From the NCBI RefSeq assembly GCF_052324685.1, contig NC_135211.1, forward strand, positions 5,392,694-5,456,693: DNA of 64,000 nt, written 5' to 3'. Origin of the DNA: Brachyhypopomus gauderio (lineage: Eukaryota; Chordata; Actinopteri; Gymnotiformes; Hypopomidae). Both the position numbers and the translations under genes were made by a program. This document shows positions 54,595 through 64,000 of the stretch, piece after piece; the first letter of the stretch is position 1, and the number at the start of each line of letters is the position of its first letter. A model generated the notes under the pieces. The model had not been told where the DNA came from and searched no databases. It saw only the letters and a program-made list of their open reading frames with translations.

Positions 54595-55000
54595 GAGGTG
54601 GACATTCCAGGTTCAGAAAGTAAAAGTCCTCAACAAGATTTTGCTCAGCCTTCCTGGATTTTCTTGATTGCACTAATTGTTTTTTTTAGAAAATCCAGCA
54701 AACAGTTACACTATATAAAGTGCATTTACATCTATCAAATTAAACTAAATTCTCTCAACCTGAGACAACTGGTTTGTTCACAACAGTAATAAACTTAACA
54801 ATAAAGCCTCTATTCTTAATTAAATAAATCAAATACCCAGTCTGGTAGACATTCAGGAAGTATTTTCTTAAATAATGTTTATATCTCCACCTTGAAAACG
54901 TTAATTTTTCTTTGGCTTGCTCCTGACTCGCCATTTCTGCCTCTTTTCCGTTTGTGTCGTGTGGCACTGGTGTGCTTCGGCGCGCATGTAAAAACACTGG
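54595..55000 (-). mobile_element. hAT-like remnant
   Basis: Left end CAGAGGTGGACATTCCAGG resembles the MITE at 2217. Minus-strand frame MASQEQAKEKLTFSRWRYKHY looks like the first residues of a hAT transposase exon; no finger follows. The right end is not found. Confidence 0.5.
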
Positions 55001-55522
55001 CTCTGATTGGCTACCACAACGCTGCCTTAGCCAATCGCTTACTGACTTGTTAAGTTAAACAGGTGTTACACTGAGAACTGTGACCTATCGAGATCTGTTA
55101 CTCCTCACGAGCCTGAGCCTGTCACGTTACTGCCCCTGACCCCTGACGTCTGTGGATCTTCGTGGGTGTGGATGTGTCTGAGTGTTCATCGGTCTCACCA
55201 GTGGCTCGTCTCATGATCACTCGGGGCTTATGTTTTTTGTCTATTTAAAACACCTGGAACTGGAACTCCAATGTTTGCATTTATCTCACTCTCTGTAGTG
55301 AACCCACCTCCATATTCACCCACTTGTAGCACCACGTTCACAACCCCTCATCCTCCTCGTCAAAGTAGCTTTGCAGTGCAACTATTTAAGAAATTGTAAG
55401 TATTAGTTTAATAATTATGAAAATTTGATTAACATATTTAAAAATCTTTAAAATTCGTATATAGTTCTGAATTTTCACTGAATATAAAGTTTACATCAAA
55501 ATTGTTCCACTCTTTCATTTAG

Positions 55523-55587
55523 ACCAAACAGAACCATGGGCTATAAATGTGGAATTGTGTCCCTGATCATCCTGCTGTTTGTTCCAG
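55523..55587 (+). CDS. Gene C leader exon
   Basis: Acceptor TTCATTTAG, short 5' UTR ACCAAACAGAACC, ATG at 55536, 17-residue hydrophobic signal, donor GTAGGA in phase 1. Matches gene B's leader exon at 31202-31266. Confidence 0.85.
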
Positions 55588-58500
55588 GTAGGATCTCTCT
55601 GCTTTCACTCAGTTGTATGTAGTTTAAACAGTGGTTCTTTGCCTTTACTGAGCAACCTGGACACACCCATTAAACCCACTGCAGAGGTGAACAGTTAATC
55701 TAAAAGGCCCAGAGTGGCTGCAGCTGTTGGACAAACTCTGGTCTGTGATGTCTTGTTTTTGTTCAGGTCTAAAGTCAAAGTCAAATGTATTTATATAGCA
55801 ATTTTTACAACATACAGTGTAGTGAGTAGTGAGGACACACTACCTAGGTTGGGATTAGGAAAATACCTTGGGAGGACCAAGACTGAAAATAGAACCCATC
55901 TTTCATTGGGTGGCCCAGGTAGTAACAGTCCAACCAGTAATGCCTGAGGTCAAGATGTTCACCTGGGGAGTAACACTGCAGTTGGAGCCTACAATTCCAG
56001 TATCATTGCTCTGACACGGAATGAAAACCTGGCATTCATCACAAGACATTTACATTGACAATATCAACACCAAGAACTTTCATTCTAGTTACCTTATACT
56101 TAGCCTGATTGTGTGATTTATGTGTAACTTGTGTATTAGTCTGTATAATTTGTTTTTGTGTAATTTGTGTGCTCATTAGGGATTTGGACCCATAGTACTG
56201 TTAACCTTGTAAATCCTGTAAAGCGCTTTGTGACAACATATGTTGTGAAAAGCGCTATACAAATATATTTGATTTGATTTGATTTGATTAATGCTGGTGA
56301 GGGAGGCAGGAAGCCTAGACAACCATATGTTTTACTGGCTTTTATTTAGCCAAGAAGCTGCACAGTTAGTGCTTCTCACATGTAACACATTAACTAAGCT
56401 AGACCTAACACCCAAGAGGACTGAACAAAGACAAGCACCATTAACAATATCAACAGACATATATATACTTTAAAATAAATGAGCCCCTAGTGTATGGCAT
56501 GACATTGATGATATAAGACACAGGTGAGACGGATGAACACACACCCAAAGTAAATATATCTATGGGCAATAACCAGATGCAGACCTCTCGTACACACACC
56601 CAAGGGAGGGGTCCAGGGCTACTTTATGACACATCCCTTTTAGTTCTACACTGAGTGGTCTGTCCAGTGTAGATGATGGATCTCAGCTAATTACATTTAC
56701 ATTTACGGCATTTAGCAGACGCTCTTATCCAGAGCGACATACAAAGTGTTTTGCATCTGATCACAAAATTCATCCTAGGTAATAAAACAGATAGGCCAGA
56801 ATTCAAGAAAACCTGGAGTAAGACTTCTACTAAACTACAGGAGTCATAGTCTTTACCTAGTGTTTTGCAAGTTAGGGTTAGGGTTAGGGTTAGGCTAACC
56901 CTAACGTTTACCAAGAAGCACAAATAACCATAGACAGACATACAATTTAAGGACAACGGCGAGTGCTATCTCCTGAGTTAGTGCTCAAACAGGTGAGTCC
57001 TCAGTCTACACTTGAAGACAGCAATAGACTCTGCAGTCTGAGCGGCTAATGGAAGATTGTACCACCATCTTGGAGCCAGGACAGAGAATAGTCTGGAGCT
57101 TTGTCTTCCATGAGACTTTAAGCATGGAGTTTTGAGTTGAGCCAAGCTTGAGATTCTGAGTGCTCGCTGTACAGATTGGCTTTTGACCATGGACATCATG
57201 TAGTGAGGGGCTAGTCCATTTTTGGCTTTGTAAGCCAGCATCAAGGTTTTATATCTGATGCGTCCCGCTACTGGAAGCCAGTGAAGAGAGCGTAGCAGAG
57301 GAGTAACGTGAAAACTTGGGGAGATTGAAGAACAGTTGTGCTGCAGCATTCTGAATTAGTTGTAGAGGTCTGATGAACCGTAGAGGAAGACCTGCAAGTA
57401 GGAAATTGCAGTAGTCCAGCTTTGAGATGACTAGAGACTGCCCAAGCACTTGAATAGCTTCCTGTGAAAGGAAGGGTCGCATTCTCGGTATGTTGCAGAG
57501 CAGAAATCTGCAGGATCTTCAGCTTTGAAACATGTGTTGAGAAGTACAACTGGTTGTCCAACCTTACTCTCAGGCTTCAAGCAGTTTCTGATGGTGATAA
57601 GAAGGTGTTCTCAAAGGAAACTGATGTCATTGTTTGGGGTTCCTGGAATGTACAGAAGCTCAGTTTTGCTAGGGTTGAGCTTCAGGTGGTGAGCAGTCAT
57701 CCATGAAGCAATATCTGCCAAGCATGCCGAGATACGCCCAGAAACCTGGGTGTCAGAATGAGGGAAGGAAAGAATTAGCTGGGTGTCATCAGCATAGCAA
57801 TGATAAGAGAAATCATGAGACAAGATAATGAGAAGAGGGCCTAGGTCTGAGCCTTAGGGGACTCCAGTGGAGAGTTTACATGGATTGGATGTGGATCCTC
57901 TCCATGTTACCTGATAGAAATGGTCTTCTAGATATGACTGGAAGCATTTCCAAGCAGAGCCAGTCACACCGAACAGAGAGGAGGATGTTGTGGTTGACCA
58001 TGTCAAAGGCTGCAGAAAGATCTAGAAGAATTCAAACTGATGATAGCTTGTTAGCCCGTTTGAAGCCAGACTGATTAGGATCATGGAGTTGGTTCTGGGT
58101 AAGGAAGAGAGATAATTGGTCATAGACTGCTTGTTCCTGAATTTTTGATAGAAAAGGAAGAAGTGATACTGGTCTGTAGTTGTTCATGTCAGAGGTGTCA
58201 AGTGTTGCTGTTTTCAAGATTGTACCACTCTTGCCATCTTGAACACGGTAGGTAACTAAGGAGTTGTTGATGATTGCTGAGAATAATGGAAGGAGATCTC
58301 TTAACATATTCTGGAAAAGAGTGGAAGGAATTGGATCCAGCAGGCATGTAGTAGGATTGCTGGAATTCAGAAGTTAATGTATCTTGTCTGAGGAGAGAGG
58401 AGAGAAAGAATCCAAGGAGTTGAGTGTTGGTTTAGAGATACTAGTAGGAATGTTGTGAACTGGGGAGAAGGACTGACGGACTGCTACAATCTTCTCTTCA

Positions 58501-61500
58501 AAGAAGATGACAAAATCCTCAGGAGTGAGAGAGGATGGAAGAGTGGTGAGGGAGGGATAAGGAGAGAAGAAAAAATACTGAATAGCTTGTGTGGGTTGGA
58601 TGCAAATTATTCAAATTTCTTTCTTTCTTTCTGCTGACTTTGCTGATGTGACTTCCAATGAGAATTTTGAAAGGAGAGATTAATTTGAGCTGAGGTCTGA
58701 ATCTAGGCGCCTTTTCTTCCACCTCCTCTCTGCAGTTCTTAGATCTCTTCTGTAACTGCGTAACACTTAGCAGCCAGGGGTGGATGGGACAGATCTCTTA
58801 AGCCTGGGGGAGGGAGGACACAGAAGACTGATGGACGAAGAGAACGTAGAGAAGAAAGTATTGATAATTGTGTCCTGTGAGAGCAGTGGCGGACTTAGCA
58901 ATTTGGGGGCTCAAGGCGAATTTAGCTAGGGGGCCCATCAACATTAATATGCAAGAAATAAGTTAAGCCCGGTTCACACTACACAATTTTAGGCTGGTTT
59001 TTCAGTCGCCGACTGTTTTTGTAGATCGCCGACAGAAACTGTGGTCAGAGGCAAATCGGCGATCAAGACGCTCGCCGAGTGGTCGCCGACTCATCGCAGA
59101 CGACCGGCAGATATCTAGCATGTTTAATATCTAGCCCAGTCGGCGACTGAGTCAACAGCAGTGTCTAGCTACAGCCAATGGGAACGCGGAGAGACAACCG
59201 CGGCACCGCTGAAAATATCACTGAAGAATGCACAAAAACTTTCAAGAATGCTTTCAAAACAGTAACCCAGCAAACACACAAAATCCTCACCTTTCTTACA
59301 ACTTTACTACAACACTGTGTTTAAGTTATTGTGACAGCACTGGAGAAATAGTGTGATTGATTATATATATGTTCACTGCAACGGAGAGATGAAATAATTC
59401 TGGCAATTTTGGACTATGGAGTGTTTAAACGGTAAAAAATAATAATAATAATACCGAAAATGTGGAGTACATGTACATTTTTTTCTTTTACGTGGTGTTG
59501 CTGGTTCTCGCGAGAGTTTCGTTTTCGTGTTCTCGTGTTTTTGGACGGCAGCCAGATGAGTCGGCGATTCCCCAGTCGTTTAATTCGTGAGCCCGCGTCG
59601 CCGATCAGTCATGTAGTGTGAAAGCCACAACAACTGAAAGACTCGCGATTACAGCACAACCAGTTGTGTAGTGCGAACGGCACAAAAACCTGATGACTGA
59701 AAAGTCATGTAGTGTGAACCTGGCTTTAGCTAGACAAGGGGGCCCTACAGTGGGAGGGGCCCAAGGCAATTGCCTAGCAACGCCTCTATGCAAAGACCGC
59801 CTCTGTGTGAGAGAGAAGACAGACAGGTGAGGAAGGTCAGACAAAATAGTAGCAGCAAGGGTTGAGGGATCGATGGAGTGTAAATTTGGGTGAAAGTAAG
59901 AAGTATGTATAGAGGAAGTGCCAGTGGAAATGGCAGGGAGGGAGAAGGATAGAAGGTGATCGTCTGACAGGTGAAGTGGGGTGACTGTGATGTCCGATGG
60001 CTCGTTTAAAAACCAGGTCTAGAATGTTGCCTGCTCTATGAGTCGGAGGGGACAGGTTGATGACGAGGTCAAATAACGACAGCAATGGAAGGATGCAAGA
60101 TGAGGATGCAAGATGAGAATGAACGGGTTTGCTTCAATGGTGAATTGACCGAGGAGGGTGTCAAGTTCATCAATGAAGTTCGCAAGGGAACCTGGAGGGG
60201 GATAAATACCCATGATGTGAAGATTAGTGGGGTAGGATACAGTAATAGCATGGAACTCAAAGGAAGAAATTGAAAGAGCTGAGAAGGAGAGTTGGGTGAA
60301 TTGCCACTCTGGAGATAACAGTAGACCTGTGCCACCTCCCCTTCCAAGGTGCCATCGAGAATGAGTGAATGAGAAGGCAGAGGACAGAGCAGCCGGAGTT
60401 GCAGAGTTCCCCGGAGTGATCCAGGTTTCGGTCAGAGCCAAGAAGTGTAGTGAGTGGGGAGATGCAAGAGCTGAGATGAAGTCAGCCTTCAGGACAGCAG
60501 TTTGGCAATTCCAGAGTCCTCCAGTCACTGTGATTGGAGTTTGTGGTGAACATTGTGGGTAAATTAGGTTTTTGGTGTTGTGATGACTATGCTGGTATCT
60601 ATGACCTCTGTGGTATACATACACAGGAAAGAGCAGACATATTACACAGCTGTAGTCTTGATAATTTTAGGAACTAAGAGAAACCCTGCGTTTGATAGCA
60701 TAGCAGGTGAGATGGATTATAATATTGAAAGACTTCACTCAGATATTGTGGGCCAAGACCATTTATATGTAACAGAAGAATTCTAAAATCAATTTGATAT
60801 TGGTGGAACTGAGAGCCAGTAGATTGCTGAGAGAACAAGATTATTGTGGTTGGATTTTCTAGCCTAACCCTGTCTACCACTGTGTAACCCTGTTATGCAT
60901 GCGTTTGGTCTCTCATAGAGATGAGGGTGGTCAAACCAAAATGGTCACTTTGGCCCTGTTCTATCACAGGCTGCCTAGTCTTCACAATGTTTGACCATCA
61001 GTAATAACTGTCAATCAATGCCACAAATCACTGTCAATTAAGCTATAACAACACCATTTTACACATCACAACCAAACAAGCGCTTCTGCAAAACCATTCA
61101 TTTTATAAAACATGAGGGGATCAACTGACTGGGTTTTTTGCTCCTATAATTCTATGTCAGTTTTATTTTTTGTAATATGTTTCTGGAGTTTCAGTTTCTC
61201 TAGGTGACACTGTCAGGGTGACATGTCATCCTCAGACCATCTGTGCTCTGCGGGAGTCAACGGTGGAGCTGAAATGTTCTTACTCAAACATCGACACCAC
61301 AACATTCTTTTGGTTCAGCCCAAAACAACAAACTAAATGGAGGAATGAGGACCATCCAGAGGATTTAGTGTTAGACTCAGACTACGCAGGGCGTGTGAGC
61401 TACACTGGGATCACAAAATCCAGCTCAGCTCTTAGAATAACAGACCTGAGAGAAAGAGACTCAGGAGAATATCACCTCATGCTCTTTACAGGAACAGGAG

Positions 61501-63412
61501 AGAAATATCACAGCTCAACAGCAGTCAACCTAACAGTTTCAGGTACTATAGCCTCTAATCTGCAGTTACAATTTAATTATATTCAGCTCATCTCTTCAGT
61601 GGTTAAAATAGTAAAAGTTAAACTCTATTCAGACCTGCAGGTGAGAGTGACCCCTGTCTCCAGACTGCAAGGACAAAATGCTCTCAACTGCATCACTTCC
61701 TGCACTCTGAACTTTAACAACGTCCAACGTTACTTCTGGTACAAGAATGGACAATATACAAAAAAGTACACAGATGACAACAATGCCTTTTATTTATCCA
61801 GTAGAGATGAAGGCACTTACTCCTGCTCTTTCATTGGCATTAATGATATTCTCTCCCCTCCAGTGTGTGAGTATGAATTTCTCCTCAGATTGGTTCATTA
61901 TGGTGTTCATAGAGGTCTTAAAACTTTTTTGATATAACATTTTGATATAAGACATGACTGAATTCTGTGGAATGACTCTGTAACGATCTGCATGATGCAG
62001 AGCAGGGAGGCGGACACAAACGCTAAGGAGAGCGAGATTTATTAATCGGAATTCCATAAGCGGAGTCGTAATAACGGGCAGGGGTAATATCAGGCAGGCA
62101 GTCCGAACAAGAAATGTACACAGGCATGATGACACAATAAAACAAACGAGGCAGGGAACAAGAACAAGGAGTAAAACAAAGGAGAACGTAAATACCAGAC
62201 GGCAGCGATGACAAGGATAGGTAGAACAAATGGCAGCGACGATAAAGGACATGCATGTACAAAATATCCGACACTAACATGGGAGACTCAGGGACTATAA
62301 ATACACAGGACTGGACTAGACACAGGTGATAATGATGACAAGGGCGTGGCAGACAATGGGAAACCAGGGCAACAGACAAGCAGGGCGGGACTAACGGGCA
62401 AGGAACAACACAGACACGAGGGAACAGGGAAACCGGAGTGACAGCTAGGAGAGGGGGCGTAGCCCTACGTGACAGACTCCACTGACCATCACCACCACCT
62501 CACATCATCAGTGCAAATGCTGAGTCTCAATATATTCAGATCAGATATTGACTGGAGTCCTCACCTCTCTGTCTTCTGACTAACTAGACTGCATCCCAAC
62601 AGGGCTGAAATAGTACAACTGTATAGTATTGAGGCTGATGTCAGAACTGTCAGGTCAGAGAGATAAAGGTCTGCATTATGATCATCTATCAATACTGCAG
62701 TCTCCTGACTCTCTCCCTGGGTTTCCCACACTTCATTTAACGACTTCTTACTGTTGCAGGTGTTTCTGATGAGCCATGTTGGAGTGTGAGCTACACAGAC
62801 AGAAGAGTGTGTGTTGTGGAGGGATCATCAGTGGAGTTTCCCTGCACTTACTCACATCCCAGTGATGAGAAAGTTAATCACACATTCTGGTTTTATGTTC
62901 GTCCTAAAGAGAATCCACAGGACCTGAGTCTGGAAGAACAGTTTGCTGGTCGAGTGGAGTTTGTTGGAGATAAAGAGAGAAGCTGCACTCTGAGAATCAG
63001 AGATCTGAGGAAGAGTGATTCTGGAGAATATCGCTTTAAATTCAGCACTAAAGGGGGAGAGAATTTCAGTGGTAAACCAGGAGTCATTCTGATTGTTACA
63101 GGTACCTGTCCACACCAGGGCAGTTATTATCTTTTGTCAACTGAATCTACTCCTATGCTTATAAACTAGTAATAATAACAGTATACTGTTGCTATTATAC
63201 AGATCTGCAGGTGAGAGTGAGCTCCACCCCAATATCAGAGGGACAGTCAGTAACACTGAGCTGCAGCACCACCTGCACTCTGTCCTACAACCCCACCTAC
63301 ATCTGGTACAAGAACGGACAGCATGTAACCCACAACCCCACCAAACACAACAAACTCTACCTGGAGTCAGCAGACAGTGGGGATGGACTCCAGTATTCAT
63401 GTGCTTTAGGAG
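55536..63412 (+). CDS. IgSF gene C: CD22/sialoadhesin-like receptor, 3' end beyond window
   Basis: Leader 55536-55587 (MGYKCGIVSLIILLFVP, phase 1), D1 61195-61542, D2 61633-61866, D3 62760-63101, D4 63203-63412. Sizes 52, 348, 234, 342, 210 nt, all phase 1 and free of stops. The protein is very close to gene A (for example KENPQDL for KEDPQDL in D3, ENFSGKP for ENLSGKP) and keeps the Siglec-like D3 with YRFKFS. The first intron is 5.6 kb because of a LINE and nested MITEs. After D4 the sequence departs from A and B at about 63430; TM and cytoplasmic exons are not in the window, so they may follow or be lost. Confidence 0.83.
55667..55832. mobile_element. Short insertion with 8-bp flanking repeat
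   Basis: 166 bp absent from gene B, bounded by GGACACAC at 55659-55666 and 55833-55840. It contains AAATGTATTTATATAGCAAT, similar to LINE/SINE tails. The class is uncertain. Confidence 0.6.
55944..56288 (+). mobile_element. 5'-truncated L2 tail fragment
   Basis: Ends with AAAAGCGCTATACAAATATA and (GATTT)n, as at 52345. TAATGC flanks it at 55938-55943 and 56289-56294; gene B has the empty site at about 31650. Starts TGAGGTCAAGATGTTCACC. Confidence 0.8.
56871..56905. repeat. Short interstitial telomere-like repeat, head to head
   Basis: Four consecutive TTAGGG-type units are followed directly by CTAACCCTAAC, forming an imperfect palindrome, inside the LINE 3' region. Confidence 0.9.
58884..59805. 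mobile_element. hAT-type non-autonomous element in the LINE, 922 bp
   Basis: Left CAGTGGCGGACTTAGC, right AGACCGCCTCTG; perfect TSD TGTGAGAG at 58876-58883 and 59806-59813. The LINE copy in gene A is uninterrupted at the matching place (around 1040), so it inserted after the A/C duplication. Confidence 0.92.
58966..59725. mobile_element. Harbinger-type MITE nested in the hAT, 760 bp
   Basis: Inverted ends AGCCCGGTTCACACTACA and ATGTAGTGTGAACCTGGCT with 3-bp TSD TTA (58963-58965, 59726-59728), the PIF/Harbinger signature. GTCGCCGAC motifs repeat internally. Non-coding. Confidence 0.85.
61979..62474 (-). mobile_element. Solo LTR (minus), 496 bp
   Basis: Same insertion as 3376-3770 in gene A, here full length with perfect TSD GACTC at 61974-61978 and 62475-62479. 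Located in the D2-D3 intron. Confidence 0.92.
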
Positions 63413-63441
63413 GTAACACAGTTCTCTGGAGGCCTGCATGC

Positions 63442-63890
63442 TGAAAAGGCATATACATGTTCATTAACCTTCAAATGTATGTTACACATTTTTAATTACT
63501 GTGGAACAATAAGGAAATATTAGTGTTTGTAACCACGTTGTAGGGGTTTCACCTACTAATCCTTTAAAAGTAGATATAATTTGTTTTACCTTAATTATTT
63601 ATTTATTACTTAATTATTGTTTTACCTTAATCAGTCTCATTAATTTAGAATCAGTCTCATATTCTAATTATACCAGAACCACAAGTTTAGTTATCAACTA
63701 AAGGTAATTAATGGTTTGGTATCTGAAGGATTTAACTATGAATTCTCTGGAGGTTTTGGCATCAACCACTTTTGAATGACATCAACACAGACAATTTGGT
63801 GAAAATAAATGATACATTTATTTAAAACCAACTATTCTAAAACAAACAACATCAACAAGGATCAGTATATTTACAGTGATGACTGGGTAT
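63442..63890. other. No gene; AT-rich
   Basis: Downstream of the gene C D4 exon. No match to the D4-TM introns of A or B and no TM exon seen. Confidence 0.5.
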
Positions 63891-63892
63891 CT

Positions 63893-63911
63893 AGTGTGTG
63901 TGTGTGTGTGT

Positions 63912-64000
<89 letters not shown>
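63893..64000 (+). repeat. (TG)n microsatellite to window end
   Basis: At least 100 bp of nearly pure TG dinucleotide, running to the end of the window. Confidence 0.97.

Larger units (their letters stand above)
56695..60640 (-). pseudogene. LINE (L2/CR1-like), minus strand, nearly full length
   Basis: On the minus strand: endonuclease (LTETWITPGNSA, IMGIYPPPGS, 60624-60200), RT with NYRPVSLLPFLSKIQE (58130-58180) and YADDTQLILSF (57770-57800), then HWLPVAGRIRYKTL and RWWYNLPLAA near 57050-57290. Many frameshifts. The 3' end is TCGCTCTGGATAAGAGCG plus TCTGCTAAATGCC, also found in the SINE tails. Interrupted by a hAT at 58884-59805 and carrying telomere-like repeats at 56871-56905. The copy at 1-1845 is its duplicate. 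Confidence 0.9.

Noticed and set aside
63893..64000. (TG)n as Z-DNA regulatory element
   Set aside because: Such runs are common in fish introns; nothing here ties it to regulation, and it is cut by the window edge.

Overview
The window is vertebrate, almost certainly teleost, nuclear DNA. It has intron-split immunoglobulin-superfamily (IgSF) genes with phase-1 Ig exons, L2-type LINEs with an (ATT)n tail, tRNA-derived SINEs, Gypsy pol, many hAT elements with 8-bp target-site duplications (TSDs), solo LTRs with 5-bp TSDs, and long (TG)n runs. An otophysan fish is plausible, but the species cannot be fixed from this sequence.

The host genes are a tandem cluster of plus-strand CD22/sialoadhesin-like receptors. 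Gene A (2591-7361) lacks its leader, which lies upstream of the window. Gene B (31215-40548) appears complete: leader, V, C2, V, C2, transmembrane and three cytoplasmic exons, 1563 coding nt or 520 residues. Gene C (leader 55536, ectodomain 61195-63412) runs off the right edge. A fourth, heavily decayed copy lies between B and C (about 44385-52600). The cytoplasmic tails of A and B carry repeated Tyr motifs of the S-x-Y-x-x-L (ITIM) type. A candidate 5' non-coding exon with a GTAAGT donor recurs at 8540/11302, 25557, 41319 and 53613, with a diverged copy at 44385.

Layout: 0-7.6 kb gene A with LINE, MITEs and solo LTRs; 7.6-11.6 kb its 3' flank and a young non-autonomous LTR retrotransposon (8591-11187); 11.6-24.4 kb a transposon graveyard (solo LTR, split LINE, MITEs, full-length but frameshifted L2 at 14501-17775, broken Gypsy pol at 19100-22851); 24.4-31 kb the upstream region of gene B with solo LTR, Gypsy relic and an 1883-bp hAT; 31.2-40.6 kb gene B, whose first intron holds a SINE and an LTR split by a foldback hAT with a ~62-bp satellite; 41-53 kb decayed paralogue and three nested hAT elements; 53-63.4 kb gene C, whose first intron holds a minus-strand LINE with a hAT inside it and a Harbinger-type MITE inside that; (TG)n to the end.

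A and C, at the two ends, are closer to each other than to B in the middle. They share a LINE and a solo LTR that B lacks. Filled and empty insertion sites let the order of duplication and transposition be read directly. The most notable observations are three copies of one 8-bp TSD bracketing two different hATs, three hATs that kept a BED-finger exon, a CRE-motif array in a proline-rich retroelement ORF, a MITE-derived C-terminus in gene A, and an Arg/Lys difference at the likely sialic-acid contact of the second V domain.
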